From NCBI RefSeq assembly GCF_000280495.2, contig NZ_CP018016.1, positions 496,001 to 560,000 of the forward strand: a stretch of 64,000 nt of DNA, given 5' to 3'. Below, in pieces: positions 24,175 to 33,361 of the stretch. Within the stretch, counting starts at the first letter, position 1. Every line of letters begins with the position of its first letter. This stretch comes from Kosakonia radicincitans DSM 16656 (lineage in GTDB: Bacteria > Pseudomonadota > Gammaproteobacteria > Enterobacterales > Enterobacteriaceae). The position numbers and the translations under genes were made by a program. The notes under the pieces are model-generated. The model did not search any database and was not told the DNA's origin. It was given only the letters and a program-made list of their open reading frames with translations.

Positions 24175-24353
24175 ATCAGTGAACCTCCCCAGGCTCTACG
24201 AGACACCCTCCGTTGATCGATACGCACAGGCGCAAAAAGAGCATGGCGACGGGGCATATGCCTCGCATGTCGCCCTCTTTAATTTCCTTTTCGCATCGAT
24301 ACACAAGTGTTGAGGACTTGCTTAAGAGGGAATCTCAATTACTGCATAAATAT

Positions 24354-24372
24354 GATGAGCAGACTGCTCATC
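24354..24372. promoter_or_regulatory. 19-bp perfect dyad upstream of gltB
   Basis: GATGAGCAG is followed by a single A and its exact reverse complement CTGCTCATC. It lies about 180 bases upstream of the gltB start. Perfect 9-bp half-sites with a one-base centre look like an operator for a dimeric regulator, which I cannot name. Confidence 0.5.
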
Positions 24373-24387
24373 CAGAAAGCTTCCAGC

Positions 24388-24411
24388 GGATTCCCAAGTT
24401 ATCGGGAATCC
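24388..24411. repeat. Inverted repeat upstream of gltB
   Basis: GGATTCCC and GGGAATCC, a perfect 8-bp inverted repeat separated by 8 bases and lying 15 bases after the previous dyad. It may be a second operator or a hairpin in a gltB leader. Confidence 0.5.
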
Positions 24412-24535
24412 GTACACAGGTCAAATGCCGAGCTTATTTATACAAAAATGTGCTAAAGATGGTTTATATATTTGATATTTATATTTATTTAAGCTTTTTT
24501 ACATTCATGGAGCGCAGCGACAAGCGGTAGCGGAG

Positions 24536-24551
24536 TGTGATCTGACTCACT
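24536..24551. promoter_or_regulatory. CRP-like site upstream of gltB/yhcC
   Basis: TGTGA, six bases, TCACT: 9 of 10 consensus positions. It lies about 360 bases before gltB and 295 before yhcC. CRP is reported to affect gltBD in E. coli. Confidence 0.55.
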
Positions 24552-24846
24552 ATACCAAAGCGTAGTTTCTGATGTTCTGTCCTGAGTATGTATTTAACGG
24601 CAGATTTTTATTCTGCTGTGTGGGTGAGAGTTGCATGAAGACACTGTTTTTCACTTACGCACGTATTTCTGCAAAATAAGGCAGGAATATAAGGAAAAGT
24701 AATCGCCTTTGAGGTGAATGAAATTGCGATTATATTGACTTTTTATGCAATGAATAAAAGCCTTCCGGGGCGATTGATCCAGGTCATCGCCGATGAAAGC
24801 TAAAAGTGGCAGGCTACACCCTTTCGTCAGGGCGGCCTTTCAGATT

Positions 24847-25773
24847 ATGCAGTTACAGAAATTAGTCAATATGTTTGGTGGGGATCTTGCTCGCCGGTAT
24901 GGAGAAAAAGTCCATAAACTCACTTTGCATGGCGGTTTTAGCTGCCCAAACCGCGATGGCACCATTGGACGCGGTGGGTGTACGTTCTGTAATGTCGCTT
25001 CTTTTGCCGATGAGGCACAGCAGCACCAATCCATTGCTGACCAGCTTGCTCATCAGGCGAACCTCGTCAATCGCGCACGTCGCTATCTCGCCTATTTCCA
25101 GGCTTACACCAGCACCTGGGCGGAAGTGCAGGTGCTACGGTCGATGTACCAGCAGGCGATAAGCCAGGCGAACATTGTGGGTTTGTGCGTCGGCACGCGC
25201 CCTGATTGCGTGCCGGAAGCGGTGCTGGATTTGCTTTGTGAAAACCATCAACAGGGTTATGAAGTGTGGCTGGAATTGGGCCTGCAAACTGCTCACGATA
25301 AAACGCTGCATCGCATCAACCGTGGGCATGATTTCGCCTGCTATCGGAAAACGGCGCAACAGGCCCGTCAACGCGGTCTGAAAGTCTGCACGCATTTGAT
25401 TGTCGGGTTACCGGGGGAACGTCGCGTGGATTGCCTGGAGACCCTACAGCGCGTTACAGATGCTGGCGTTGATGGCATTAAGCTGCATCCGCTGCATATC
25501 GTAAAAGGCAGTATTATGGCGAAGGCATGGGAAGCTGGCCGCCTGAATGGTATTGGCCTGGAAGAGTATACCGTTATTGCCGGAGAGATGATTCGCCATA
25601 CGCCGCCGGAGGTTGTCTATCACCGCGTTTCCGCCAGCGCGCGCCGTCCGACCCTGCTGGCGCCGCTGTGGTGCGAAAACCGCTGGACCGGCATGGTGGA
25701 GCTGGATCGCTATCTGAATGAGCAGGGCGGACAAGGTTCGGCGCTTGGACGTTGCTGGCAATTGCCCGCCTGA
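24847..25773 (+). CDS. yhcC: Radical SAM protein YhcC
   Basis: A 308-residue radical-SAM protein of the YhcC family. The iron-sulfur ligands are Cys33, Cys45 and Cys48, an unusual C-x11-C-x2-C spacing like the Elp3-related group rather than the classic CxxxCxxC. Further conserved parts are GLCVGTRPDCVP, WLELGLQT and the C-terminal RRPTLLAPLWCENRW. The substrate is unknown to me. The ATG at 24847 matches the E. coli start; an in-frame ATG at 24793 would add 18 residues. It is divergent from gltB and 101 bases upstream of arcB. Confidence 0.92.
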   Translation: MQLQKLVNMFGGDLARRYGEKVHKLTLHGGFSCPNRDGTIGRGGCTFCNVASFADEAQQHQSIADQLAHQANLVNRARRYLAYFQAYTSTWAEVQVLRSMYQQAISQANIVGLCVGTRPDCVPEAVLDLLCENHQQGYEVWLELGLQTAHDKTLHRINRGHDFACYRKTAQQARQRGLKVCTHLIVGLPGERRVDCLETLQRVTDAGVDGIKLHPLHIVKGSIMAKAWEAGRLNGIGLEEYTVIAGEMIRHTPPEVVYHRVSASARRPTLLAPLWCENRWTGMVELDRYLNEQGGQGSALGRCWQLPA

Positions 25774-25874
25774 ACCGGCAACAAAACCTTAACTCTCACC
25801 GCATTTTTCACACAAGCTTCAATCCCTTGCCCAGAATTGAGTATTATTGAGCGCAATTGTCCGAGGGAAACTCT

Positions 25875-28217
25875 ATGAAGCAAATCCGTTTACTGGCGCA
25901 ATACTACGTCGATCTGATGATGAAGCTTGGTCTGGTGCGCTTTTCCTTGCTGCTGGCTTTAGCGCTGGTGGTGCTGGCAATCGTCGTGCAGATGGCGGTC
26001 ACCATGGTATTGCAGGGTCAGGTGGAGAGCATTGATGTTATCCGCTCGATCTTTTTTGGTCTGCTGATCACTCCGTGGGCGGTCTACTTTTTATCGGTGG
26101 TGGTTGAGCAGCTGGAAGAATCCCGTCAGCGGTTATCGCGGCTGGTAGAAAAACTCGAAGAGATGCGCGATCGCGATCTGAAGCTCAATGTGCAGTTAAA
26201 AGATAATATTGCCCAGCTTAACCAGGAGATCAGCGATCGTGAAAAGGCTGAAGCGGAGCGCCAGGAGACCTTTGAACAGCTAAAAATAGAGATGCAGGAG
26301 CGCGAGCAAACGCAGATCCAGCTCGAACAACAATCCTCCTTTCTGCGCTCTTTCCTTGATGCCTCACCGGATTTGGTTTTCTACCGTAACGAAGATAAAG
26401 AGTTTTCTGGCTGTAACCGGGCGATGGAACTGCTGACCGGCAAAAGCGAGAAGCAGCTCATTCACCTGAAACCGCAGGATGTCTATTCTGAGGAAGCCGC
26501 AGCGAAAGTTATTGAAACCGATGAAAAAGTCTTTCGTCATAACGTATCGCTGACCTACGAACAGTGGCTGGATTATCCGGACGGGCGCAAAGCCTGTTTC
26601 GAAATCCGTAAAGTGCCTTATTACGACCGCGTGGGTAAACGCCACGGGCTGATGGGCTTTGGCCGCGATATTACTGAGCGTAAACGCTACCAGGATGCGC
26701 TGGAGCGGGCCAGTCGGGATAAGACCACCTTCATTTCCACGATTAGCCATGAACTGCGTACACCGCTGAATGGCATCGTCGGCCTGAGCCGGATCCTGCT
26801 CGACACGGATTTGACGCAGGAGCAAGAGAAATACCTGAAGACAATCCATGTCTCAGCCGTGACGCTGGGGAATATCTTCAACGATATTATCGACATGGAT
26901 AAAATGGAGCGCCGTAAAGTTCAGCTTGATAACCAGCCACTGGATTTCACCAGCTTCCTTGCCGATCTGGAAAACCTTTCCGGTTTGCAGGCGCATCAAA
27001 AAGGGCTGCGTTTTGTACTGGAGCCAACGTTGCCGCTGCCGCACAAGGTGATTACCGACGGTACGCGTCTGCGGCAGATTCTGTGGAACCTGATCAGCAA
27101 TGCGGTGAAATTTACTCCGCAAGGTCAGGTTGAAGTGCGCGTTCGCTACGATGAAGGTGAAATCCTGCACTTCGAAGTGCAGGATTCCGGTATCGGTATT
27201 CCGCGCGACGAGCAGGATAAGATCTTTGCCATGTATTACCAGGTCAAAGATAGCCACGGTGGCAAACCGGCCACGGGAACGGGTATCGGGCTGGCCGTTT
27301 CACGTCGCCTCGCCAAAAATATGGGGGGGGATATCTCTGTCAGCAGCCAGCCAGGCGCCGGGTCCATCTTTACGCTGACCGTTCATGCGCCCGCAGTGGC
27401 GGAAGAAGTTGATGACGCTTTCGAAGATGATGATATGCCGTTGCCTGCGCTGCATGTGCTGCTGGTTGAGGACATTGAGCTGAATGTCATTGTCGCGCGC
27501 TCGGTGCTGGAAAAGCTGGGTTGTAGCGTCGATGTGGCGATGACCGGAAGCGCCGCGCTGGAGATGTTCGCCCCTGGCGAATACGATCTGCTGCTGCTGG
27601 ATATTCAGTTGCCGGACATGACCGGGCTGGATATTTCCCGCACGCTAACCAGCCGTTACCCGCGCGAAGATCTGCCGCCACTGGTAGCACTGACAGCCAA
27701 CGTGCTGAAAAACAAACAGGAGTATCTCGATGCGGGCATGAATGACGTATTGAGCAAACCGCTGGCGGTCCCGGCATTAACTGCCATGATTAAAAAGTTC
27801 TGGGATACAAACGCCAATGAGGAGAAGCAGGTGACAACTGTCGATAACAGCAAAGTACAAACGGTGCTGGATACGGCCATGCTTGAGCAATATATCGAGC
27901 TGGTTGGGCCTAAATTAATCACCGATGGGCTGGCTGTCTTTGAGAAAATGATGCCGGGCTATCTCAATGTGCTTGAGTCAAATCTTACGGCCCGCGATCA
28001 GAAAGGCATAACCGAAGAGGGACATAAGATTAAGGGCGCGGCAGGCTCTGTCGGTTTACGTCATCTGCAGCAACTGGGGCAACAGATCCAGTCTCCCGAT
28101 CTTCCGGCGTGGTGGGACAATGTCGGCGAATGGGTGGAAGAGATGAAACAGGAGTGGCAGAACGATGTGGCGGTACTGAAAGCCTGGGTTGCGGCAGTGG
28201 ACGCTGGAAAAAAATGA
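25875..28217 (+). CDS. arcB: Aerobic respiration control sensor kinase ArcB
   Basis: A 780-residue tripartite hybrid histidine kinase. It has two membrane helices (about residues 25-77), a coiled coil, a PAS domain with the quinone-sensing redox cysteines Cys180 and Cys241, and the transmitter with phospho-acceptor His292 (TISHELRTP). A receiver domain with Asp576 and a C-terminal Hpt domain with His717 (EEGHKIKGAAG) follow. All five key residues fall at the E. coli positions. It phosphorylates ArcA when the quinone pool is reduced. GAGGGAAA precedes the ATG. A run of eight G lies in the catalytic domain (27323-27330). Its 3' end overlaps the terminator of the antisense small RNA ArcZ. Confidence 0.97.
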   Translation: MKQIRLLAQYYVDLMMKLGLVRFSLLLALALVVLAIVVQMAVTMVLQGQVESIDVIRSIFFGLLITPWAVYFLSVVVEQLEESRQRLSRLVEKLEEMRDRDLKLNVQLKDNIAQLNQEISDREKAEAERQETFEQLKIEMQEREQTQIQLEQQSSFLRSFLDASPDLVFYRNEDKEFSGCNRAMELLTGKSEKQLIHLKPQDVYSEEAAAKVIETDEKVFRHNVSLTYEQWLDYPDGRKACFEIRKVPYYDRVGKRHGLMGFGRDITERKRYQDALERASRDKTTFISTISHELRTPLNGIVGLSRILLDTDLTQEQEKYLKTIHVSAVTLGNIFNDIIDMDKMERRKVQLDNQPLDFTSFLADLENLSGLQAHQKGLRFVLEPTLPLPHKVITDGTRLRQILWNLISNAVKFTPQGQVEVRVRYDEGEILHFEVQDSGIGIPRDEQDKIFAMYYQVKDSHGGKPATGTGIGLAVSRRLAKNMGGDISVSSQPGAGSIFTLTVHAPAVAEEVDDAFEDDDMPLPALHVLLVEDIELNVIVARSVLEKLGCSVDVAMTGSAALEMFAPGEYDLLLLDIQLPDMTGLDISRTLTSRYPREDLPPLVALTANVLKNKQEYLDAGMNDVLSKPLAVPALTAMIKKFWDTNANEEKQVTTVDNSKVQTVLDTAMLEQYIELVGPKLITDGLAVFEKMMPGYLNVLESNLTARDQKGITEEGHKIKGAAGSVGLRHLQQLGQQIQSPDLPAWWDNVGEWVEEMKQEWQNDVAVLKAWVAAVDAGKK

Positions 28218-28329
28218 CCCCGGATTAACCGGGGTGCGCGAATACTGCGCCAACACCAGGGAAACCGTAGCTGCGCCGTAGTTTTTACTCTTTTTTGCAA
28301 GGGCGTAGCCTGAAAAAATTCGACCACAC
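28208..28329 (-). ncRNA. arcZ: Hfq-binding small RNA ArcZ
   Basis: On the minus strand this about 122-base segment closely matches E. coli ArcZ as I remember it. The functional 3' part is nearly unchanged (ACGGCGCAGC, then TTTCCCTGGTGTTGGCGCAG around 28244-28264). It ends in the terminator hairpin 28217-28235 (ACCCCGG/CCGGGGT) followed by seven U. The 5' half differs more, as usual for a part removed by RNase E processing. ArcZ activates rpoS translation and represses motility and other mRNAs; it is itself repressed by ArcA-ArcB and feeds back on arcB. Location between arcB and elbB, in opposite orientation, is the conserved one. Confidence 0.93.
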
Positions 28330-28335
28330 GCACAT

Positions 28336-28364
28336 AAGATAGCAAATCTTAAATGATTTGTTAC
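28336..28364 (-). promoter_or_regulatory. arcZ promoter
   Basis: On the minus strand, -10 TATCTT (28341-28336) ends 7 bases before the predicted arcZ start at 28329. A 4-of-6 -35 GTAACA (28364-28359) lies 17 bases upstream. Confidence 0.55.
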
Positions 28365-28447
28365 ATCAATCAGTGAAATGTGTGAAGCAAGGCTCCCTTA
28401 TCAAAATTTTTAATTATCGACAGTACGCTGCATAAAGGATGAGCAAA

Positions 28448-29101
28448 ATGAAAAAAGTAGGCGTGATTCTTAGCGGCGCGGGTGTCTATGACGGTGCGGA
28501 AATCCATGAAGCGGTGATCACGTTACTGGCGATCGCCCGTTCAGGTGCTGAGGCAGTTTGTTTCGCGCCGGATAAATGGCAGAGCGATGTGGTGAATCAC
28601 CTGACAGGTGATGTCATGACGGAGAGCCGCAATGTGCTGGTCGAAGCGGCCCGAATTGCGCGTGGAAATATCCGGCCGCTGGCACAACTATCAGTAAATG
28701 ATCTGGATGCGCTGATTGTGCCTGGTGGTTTTGGTGCGGCCAAAAATTTGAGTAATTTTGCCAGCCAGGGCAGCGCGTGTGTTGTCGATAATACGCTTAA
28801 ACAGCGAGTGCTGGAGATGCATCAGGCGGGTAAACCGCTGGGATTTATGTGTATCGCTCCGGCGTTGCTGCCGAAAATTTTCGACTTCCCGCTGCGTCTG
28901 ACAATCGGTACGGATGTCGATATCGCTGAAGTGCTGGAAGAGATGGGCGCGGAACATGTGCCGTGCCCGGTGGACGATATTGTGGTGGATGAAGAGAATA
29001 AAGTGGTAACCACGCCAGCGTATATGCTTGCTGAGGATATTGCGCAGGCTGCGGCGGGGATCGAAAAGCTGGTTGCGCGCATACTGGTGCTGGCGGAATG
29101 A
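28448..29101 (+). CDS. elbB: Glyoxalase/DJ-1-like protein ElbB
   Basis: A 217-residue member of the DJ-1/PfpI superfamily (isoprenoid biosynthesis-associated ElbB). It has the nucleophile-elbow cysteine in GFMCIAPA (about residue 134) and the acidic [14 protein letters not shown] loop. E. coli ElbB has weak glyoxalase activity. Near the N-terminus, SGAGVYDG replaces E. coli SGCGVYDG, so that cysteine is missing here. The ATG at 28448 was chosen because AAAGGATG is then 9-10 bases upstream; an ATG at 28439 is too close to it. mtgA overlaps its stop by ATGA. Confidence 0.93.
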   Translation: MKKVGVILSGAGVYDGAEIHEAVITLLAIARSGAEAVCFAPDKWQSDVVNHLTGDVMTESRNVLVEAARIARGNIRPLAQLSVNDLDALIVPGGFGAAKNLSNFASQGSACVVDNTLKQRVLEMHQAGKPLGFMCIAPALLPKIFDFPLRLTIGTDVDIAEVLEEMGAEHVPCPVDDIVVDEENKVVTTPAYMLAEDIAQAAAGIEKLVARILVLAE

Positions 29102-29829
29102 GAAATGGCTTTCGCGGCCCGCTGAAAACTATGCTGAAACGTATTGCGCTGCGGGTTTTACTGGTACTGGCCATTTTCTGGGGCGGCGGCATTGTGCTGT
29201 TCAGCTTTCTGCCGGTGCCATTTTCTGCCGTGATGGTCGAGCGGCAAATTGGGGCCTGGCTGACAGGTAACTTTGGTTATGTTGCTCATTCCGACTGGGT
29301 CAGTATGGATGAAATTTCGCCGTGGATGGCGCTGGCTGTTGTCGCAGCAGAGGATCAGCGTTTCCCCGATCACTGGGGGCTGGATTTTGGCGCGATCCAG
29401 AAGGCACTTTCACATAATGAACGCCATGAGAACCGTATTCGCGGCGCGTCGACTATCTCTCAGCAAACGGTGAAAAACCTGCTGTTATGGGATGGAAAAA
29501 GTTGGGTGCGAAAAGGGCTGGAAGCCGGGCTGACGCTGGGGATGGAAGCGGTGTGGACGAAACGGCGTATCCTGACGGTGTATCTTAATATTGCGGAGTT
29601 TGGCGACGGCGTGTTTGGCGTGGAAGAGGCGGCTCAGCGCTATTTTCACAAACCGGCCAGCCGGTTAACCATGTCGGAAGCGGCATTGCTGGCGGCAGTA
29701 CTGCCAAACCCAATACGTTTCCAGGCGGCAGCGCCATCCGGCTATGTCCGCAGCCGTCAGGCGTGGATCCTGCGCCAGATGCGCCAGCTCGGAGGCGAAG
29801 GCTTTTTGCAGAACAATAAGCTGTACTAA
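29098..29829 (+). CDS. mtgA: Monofunctional biosynthetic peptidoglycan transglycosylase
   Basis: A 243-residue family GT51 glycosyltransferase. It has one N-terminal membrane anchor (about residues 17-40) and the conserved motifs [12 protein letters not shown] (catalytic Glu), [19 protein letters not shown] and [10 protein letters not shown]. It polymerises lipid II into glycan strands at the inner membrane without a transpeptidase domain. Its start overlaps the elbB stop by four bases. The N-terminal 15 residues diverge from E. coli. It converges on npr with one base between the stops, leaving no room for a terminator. Confidence 0.95.
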   Translation: MRNGFRGPLKTMLKRIALRVLLVLAIFWGGGIVLFSFLPVPFSAVMVERQIGAWLTGNFGYVAHSDWVSMDEISPWMALAVVAAEDQRFPDHWGLDFGAIQKALSHNERHENRIRGASTISQQTVKNLLLWDGKSWVRKGLEAGLTLGMEAVWTKRRILTVYLNIAEFGDGVFGVEEAAQRYFHKPASRLTMSEAALLAAVLPNPIRFQAAAPSGYVRSRQAWILRQMRQLGGEGFLQNNKLY

Positions 29830-29830
29830 C

Positions 29831-30103
29831 TCAGTCTTCGTCAAAGCCCGCGTTAAACAGGGCAATCACGGCTGCCAGGGCTTCTTCTTCCTGCGGGCCG
29901 CTGGCTTCGACTTCAATTTGCCGCCCTTTTGCGGAATCCAGCATCAGCAATGCAATCACGCTGCTGGCTTCCGCTTCGGTGCCTTCGTCGTTACGCAGTA
30001 ACACTTCTGCGTCAAACCCCTGTACCAGCTCAAACAGTTTCATCGCCGGGCGCGCATGCATGCCCAGTTTATTGGTGATCTCAACGGTTTGTTTTACGGT
30101 CAT
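29831..30103 (-). CDS. npr: Phosphocarrier protein NPr
   Basis: A 90-residue HPr-like phosphocarrier (also called PtsO) of the nitrogen-related phosphotransferase system. The phosphorylated His16 lies in [10 protein letters not shown], and the acidic tail GFDED matches E. coli. NPr passes phosphate from EI-Ntr (PtsP) to EIIA-Ntr (PtsN). It overlaps rapZ by four bases and ends the rpoN gene cluster. Confidence 0.96.
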   Translation of the reverse strand: MTVKQTVEITNKLGMHARPAMKLFELVQGFDAEVLLRNDEGTEAEASSVIALLMLDSAKGRQIEVEASGPQEEEALAAVIALFNAGFDED

Positions 30104-30954
30104 GTTTTGCGTTTTTCCAGCGTACGGTGACGGGACTGAACGTTTTTACCGCGCGAGCGGAAATAATCTGCCAGCTGTTCGGCGACATAAACAGAACGAT
30201 GCTTACCGCCAGTACAGCCGATAGCGACGGTCAGATAGCTACGGTTGTTGGTTTCCAGCATCGGTAACCACAGTTCAAGATAACTGCGGGTCTGGTAAAT
30301 AAAATTGTGCACTTCGGTATGCCGGTCAAGGAACGCCGCGACAGGTTTGTCGAGACCGGTCATCGGGCGCAGTTTCGGATCCCAGTGCGGGTTGGGCAGA
30401 AAGCGAACGTCAAAGACGTAGTCAGCATCGATAGGAATCCCGTGCTTAAAGCCGAACGACTCAAAGACCATGGTCAGTTCGCGCTCGCGCTTGCCGAGCA
30501 GGCGAGTGCGCAGCATTTCGGCCAGCTCATGTACCGACATTTCGGAGGTATCGACAATCAGGTCCGCGCGGGAACGCAGTGGCTCCAGCAGGTTGCTCTC
30601 TTCATCGATAGCACTTTCCAGCGATAAATTTTTGCTGGAGAGCGGATGTAAGCGGCGCGTATCACTGTAGCGACGAATCAGCGTGTTGCGGTCAGCATCA
30701 AGGAACAGCAACTGCGGCGAGAAGGCGTCAGGCAGGCTGCTCATCGCCTGTTCAAAAATTTCCGGTGATTCCGGCATATTACGCACATCAATACTGACGG
30801 CGGCAGAGGTCTGACGATCGGCGAGTGTCTGCGCCAGTTGCGGCAGCAGCACTACCGGCAGGTTATCGACACAATAGAAGCCCATATCTTCCAGGGCGCG
30901 CAGGGCCACGGATTTGCCTGAACCCGAACGACCACTTACGATCATCAGGACCAT
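30100..30954 (-). CDS. rapZ: RNase adaptor protein RapZ
   Basis: A 284-residue P-loop protein with Walker A GRSGSGKS (residues 8-15) and the C-terminal RNA-binding and GlcN6P-sensing domain ([16 protein letters not shown]). In E. coli RapZ binds the small RNA GlmZ, and competitively GlmY, and guides RNase E to GlmZ. This controls glmS and so amino-sugar supply; glmM of the same pathway is also in this window. The C-terminal basic tail ([17 protein letters not shown]) is typical. Confidence 0.97.
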   Translation of the reverse strand: MVLMIVSGRSGSGKSVALRALEDMGFYCVDNLPVVLLPQLAQTLADRQTSAAVSIDVRNMPESPEIFEQAMSSLPDAFSPQLLFLDADRNTLIRRYSDTRRLHPLSSKNLSLESAIDEESNLLEPLRSRADLIVDTSEMSVHELAEMLRTRLLGKRERELTMVFESFGFKHGIPIDADYVFDVRFLPNPHWDPKLRPMTGLDKPVAAFLDRHTEVHNFIYQTRSYLELWLPMLETNNRSYLTVAIGCTGGKHRSVYVAEQLADYFRSRGKNVQSRHRTLEKRKT

Positions 30955-30996
30955 GAACCGTTTCTCCCCATAACGACAAAAAAGGTGTTCTTCCCG

Positions 30997-31488
30997 TTAC
31001 GCATCGTCGCTTTCGCCTTCTGTCTGCGTGATTATCTGATACAGCTCTTCATCGTTCTGCGCACTGCGCAGGCGACGGCAAATGGTTTTATCCGCCAGCC
31101 GTTTGGCCACCAGCGAGAGCGTATGCAGATGCGTTTTGGTTTGATCGGCCGGCACCAGTAGTGCAAACAGCAGATCGACAGGCTGATTATCGATAGCGTC
31201 GAAAGCAATGGGCGTTTCGAGTTGTACAAAAACGCCGACGGCGCGCAGCGTGTCCTCTTCCAGCTTACCGTGGGGGATGGCTATACCGTTACCAATACCG
31301 GTACTGCCCATCTTCTCACGCGTAAGAATGGCTTCGAAAACGACCTGTGGCGGCAGGCCAAGCTGTTTTGCCGCCAGTTCACTGATGATTTCCAGAGCAC
31401 GTTTTTTGCTCTGGCAGTGAACGCCGCTACGTGTACATTCCTGGTTAAGGACATTGCTCAGTTGAAGAGCGGAATCGTTATTCATCAT
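30997..31488 (-). CDS. ptsN: Nitrogen-regulatory EIIA protein PtsN
   Basis: A 163-residue EIIA-Ntr with the phosphorylated His73 in IAIPHGKLEED. Unphosphorylated PtsN binds TrkA and KdpD to tune potassium homeostasis and influences phosphate and sigma-factor balance. The 163-residue length equals E. coli. It lies between hpf and rapZ in the conserved rpoN operon, with a 10-bp hairpin in the gap upstream. Confidence 0.97.
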   Translation of the reverse strand: MMNNDSALQLSNVLNQECTRSGVHCQSKKRALEIISELAAKQLGLPPQVVFEAILTREKMGSTGIGNGIAIPHGKLEEDTLRAVGVFVQLETPIAFDAIDNQPVDLLFALLVPADQTKTHLHTLSLVAKRLADKTICRRLRSAQNDEELYQIITQTEGESDDA

Positions 31489-31516
31489 AATTTCACCTAA
31501 GCGCCGTCAGAGCCAC

Positions 31517-31543
31517 GCACCCTACCGGGTTGCGGTAGGGTGC
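31517..31543. other. 10-bp hairpin between hpf and ptsN
   Basis: GCACCCTACC (31517-31526) pairs perfectly with 31534-31543 around GGGTTGC. No U tract follows in the direction of transcription, so it is more likely a processing or stabilising structure inside the rpoN operon than a terminator. Confidence 0.6.
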
Positions 31544-31569
31544 AACGCGCCAAACGAACGCCCGGACAA

Positions 31570-31857
31570 TTAGTGTTGTTTCAGTTTATCTTTATGTTTC
31601 GTGAGCTGCCGCGACAGTTTATCGATCAAACCGTCGATGGCAGCGTACATATCCTGTCCTTCCGCGCTGGCATGCAACTCGCCTCCATTAACATGCAGGG
31701 TTGCATCCGAGGTATGGATCACTTTCTCCACTTTCAACACAATATAGACCTGATTAATCCTTTCGAAATACTGCTCAAGCTTGGCAAATTTGCTGTTCAC
31801 AAATTCACGTAAGGCATCAGTGATTTCGACGTTTTGTCCTGTGATGTTAAGCTGCAT
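31570..31857 (-). CDS. hpf: Ribosome hibernation promoting factor
   Basis: A 95-residue short-form HPF (YhbH), the same length as E. coli. It has the beta-alpha-beta-beta-beta-alpha fold that binds the 30S channel and stabilises 100S dimers in stationary phase together with RMF. Starting at MQLNITGQ (31857) restores the family N-terminus; the frame is open further upstream into rpoN without a credible start. It follows rpoN by 22 bases. Confidence 0.97.
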   Translation of the reverse strand: MQLNITGQNVEITDALREFVNSKFAKLEQYFERINQVYIVLKVEKVIHTSDATLHVNGGELHASAEGQDMYAAIDGLIDKLSRQLTKHKDKLKQH

Positions 31858-31879
31858 AGTGTCTTCCTTATCGGTTGGG

Positions 31880-33313
31880 TCACACCAGCTGTTTACGCTG
31901 GTTAGACGGCGGAATGGATAAAGACTCTCGATACTTCGCAACGGTACGCCGCGCTACCATAATTCCTTGATCGGAAAGGAGCGTCGTCAGCTTACTGTCG
32001 CTCAGTGGTTTTGCAGGGTTTTCTGCGGCGATTAATTTCTTAACCAGTGCGCGAATGGCTGTTGACGAGGCTTCGCCGCCGCCTTCCGTATTCACATGGC
32101 TGGAGAAGAAATACTTCAGTTCAAAAATGCCGCGAGGACTGTGCAGGTACTTCTGCGTTGTCACACGGGAAATCGTGGACTCGTGCATTTCGACGGCCTG
32201 AGCGATATCCGCCAGCACCATCGGTTTCATAAACTCTTCGCCCTGTTCAAAGAATGCCTGCTGCTGCTCGACGATGCAGCGGCTGACGCGCAATAGCGTG
32301 TCATTACGGCTTTCAAGGCTTTTGATCAGCCACTTCGCTTCCTGCAAATTACTGCGGATAAACTGGGTGTCGGCGTCATTGCGCGCGCCGCCGCCCATTG
32401 AAGCGTAGTGCTGGTTGATTTGCAGACGCGGAATGCTGTCGGAGTTCAGTTCTACCGTCCAGCGCCCGTTGTGCTTACGCACCAGCACATCCGGGATGAC
32501 ATATTCTGGTTCACCGGTCTGGATCGACTGGCCGGGGCGCGGATCCAGCGACTGGATCAGATTTACTGCTTCTTTCAGCACATCCTCTTTAAGACGTGTG
32601 ACGCGCATGAGAGAGCGGAAATCATGGTTAGCGAGCAGATCAAGGTGATCGCTGATAATCAGGCGAGCCTCTTCACACCAGGGCGTATCTTTCGCGAATT
32701 GGGACAGTTGGATCAACAGGCAGTCGCGCAGATCGCGCGCAGCGACGCCAACCGGATCGAAACGCTGAACGCGCTTTAATACCGCTTCAACTTCATCGAG
32801 ACCGATTTCTTCATCGCCCATGCTTTCCAGCACATCCTCAAGCGACACGGTAAGGTAGCCGGTCTCATCGACAGCATCGACAATAGAGGTTGCGATTGCG
32901 CGATCGGTATCGGAAAACGGCGTTAACTCTACCTGCCACATCAGGTAATCCTGAAGAGACTGTGTCGTTTCACCCTGATAAATCGGCAGTTCGTCATCAA
33001 TATAATCGTGGCTGCTGCCGGAAGGCGTTCCGGCGGTATAAATCTCATCCCAGCTGGCGTCCAGCGGCAGCTCTTCAGGCATCTCTTTCTGTTCGAGCGC
33101 GTCTACAGTATCCAGGCCTTCATTTTCCTGGGTTTGTTGGCTATCCACTTCTTCATGAAGATCGGCTTGTTCCAGCAATGGGTTACTCTCCAGCGCTTGC
33201 TGAAGTTCCTGCTGAAGTTCTAACGTAGACAGCTGCAACAGACGGATAGCCTGTTGCAGTTGCGGCGTCATAGCTAGCTGTTGGCTAAGCCTTAATTGCA
33301 AACCTTGCTTCAT
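31880..33313 (-). CDS. rpoN: RNA polymerase sigma-54 factor
   Basis: A 477-residue sigma-54, exactly the E. coli length. It has the glutamine/leucine-rich region I (about residues 1-50, for activator response), an acidic region II, the core-binding domain, and the C-terminal DNA-binding part with the RpoN box [10 protein letters not shown]. It directs nitrogen-assimilation and other activator-dependent promoters. The start at 33313 (MKQGLQL) was chosen; an upstream in-frame codon at 33337 adds eight non-conserved residues. Confidence 0.97.
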   Translation of the reverse strand: MKQGLQLRLSQQLAMTPQLQQAIRLLQLSTLELQQELQQALESNPLLEQADLHEEVDSQQTQENEGLDTVDALEQKEMPEELPLDASWDEIYTAGTPSGSSHDYIDDELPIYQGETTQSLQDYLMWQVELTPFSDTDRAIATSIVDAVDETGYLTVSLEDVLESMGDEEIGLDEVEAVLKRVQRFDPVGVAARDLRDCLLIQLSQFAKDTPWCEEARLIISDHLDLLANHDFRSLMRVTRLKEDVLKEAVNLIQSLDPRPGQSIQTGEPEYVIPDVLVRKHNGRWTVELNSDSIPRLQINQHYASMGGGARNDADTQFIRSNLQEAKWLIKSLESRNDTLLRVSRCIVEQQQAFFEQGEEFMKPMVLADIAQAVEMHESTISRVTTQKYLHSPRGIFELKYFFSSHVNTEGGGEASSTAIRALVKKLIAAENPAKPLSDSKLTTLLSDQGIMVARRTVAKYRESLSIPPSNQRKQLV

Positions 33314-33361
33314 ATTCAGAGCAGCACTCTCCGCCAAAATACCTCAATAAACTCTACCCTA

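Larger units (their letters stand above)
24175..24846. other. Long divergent gltB-yhcC control region
   Basis: A 672-base gap with no convincing gene, which must hold the promoters of gltB and yhcC. It contains two strong dyads (24354-24372 and 24388-24411), an AT-rich segment (about 24430-24500) suited to Lrp or IHF bending, and a CRP-like site. In E. coli, gltBD is strongly Lrp-dependent from sites well upstream of the promoter; I did not try to assign Lrp boxes because the motif is too loose. Confidence 0.65.
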
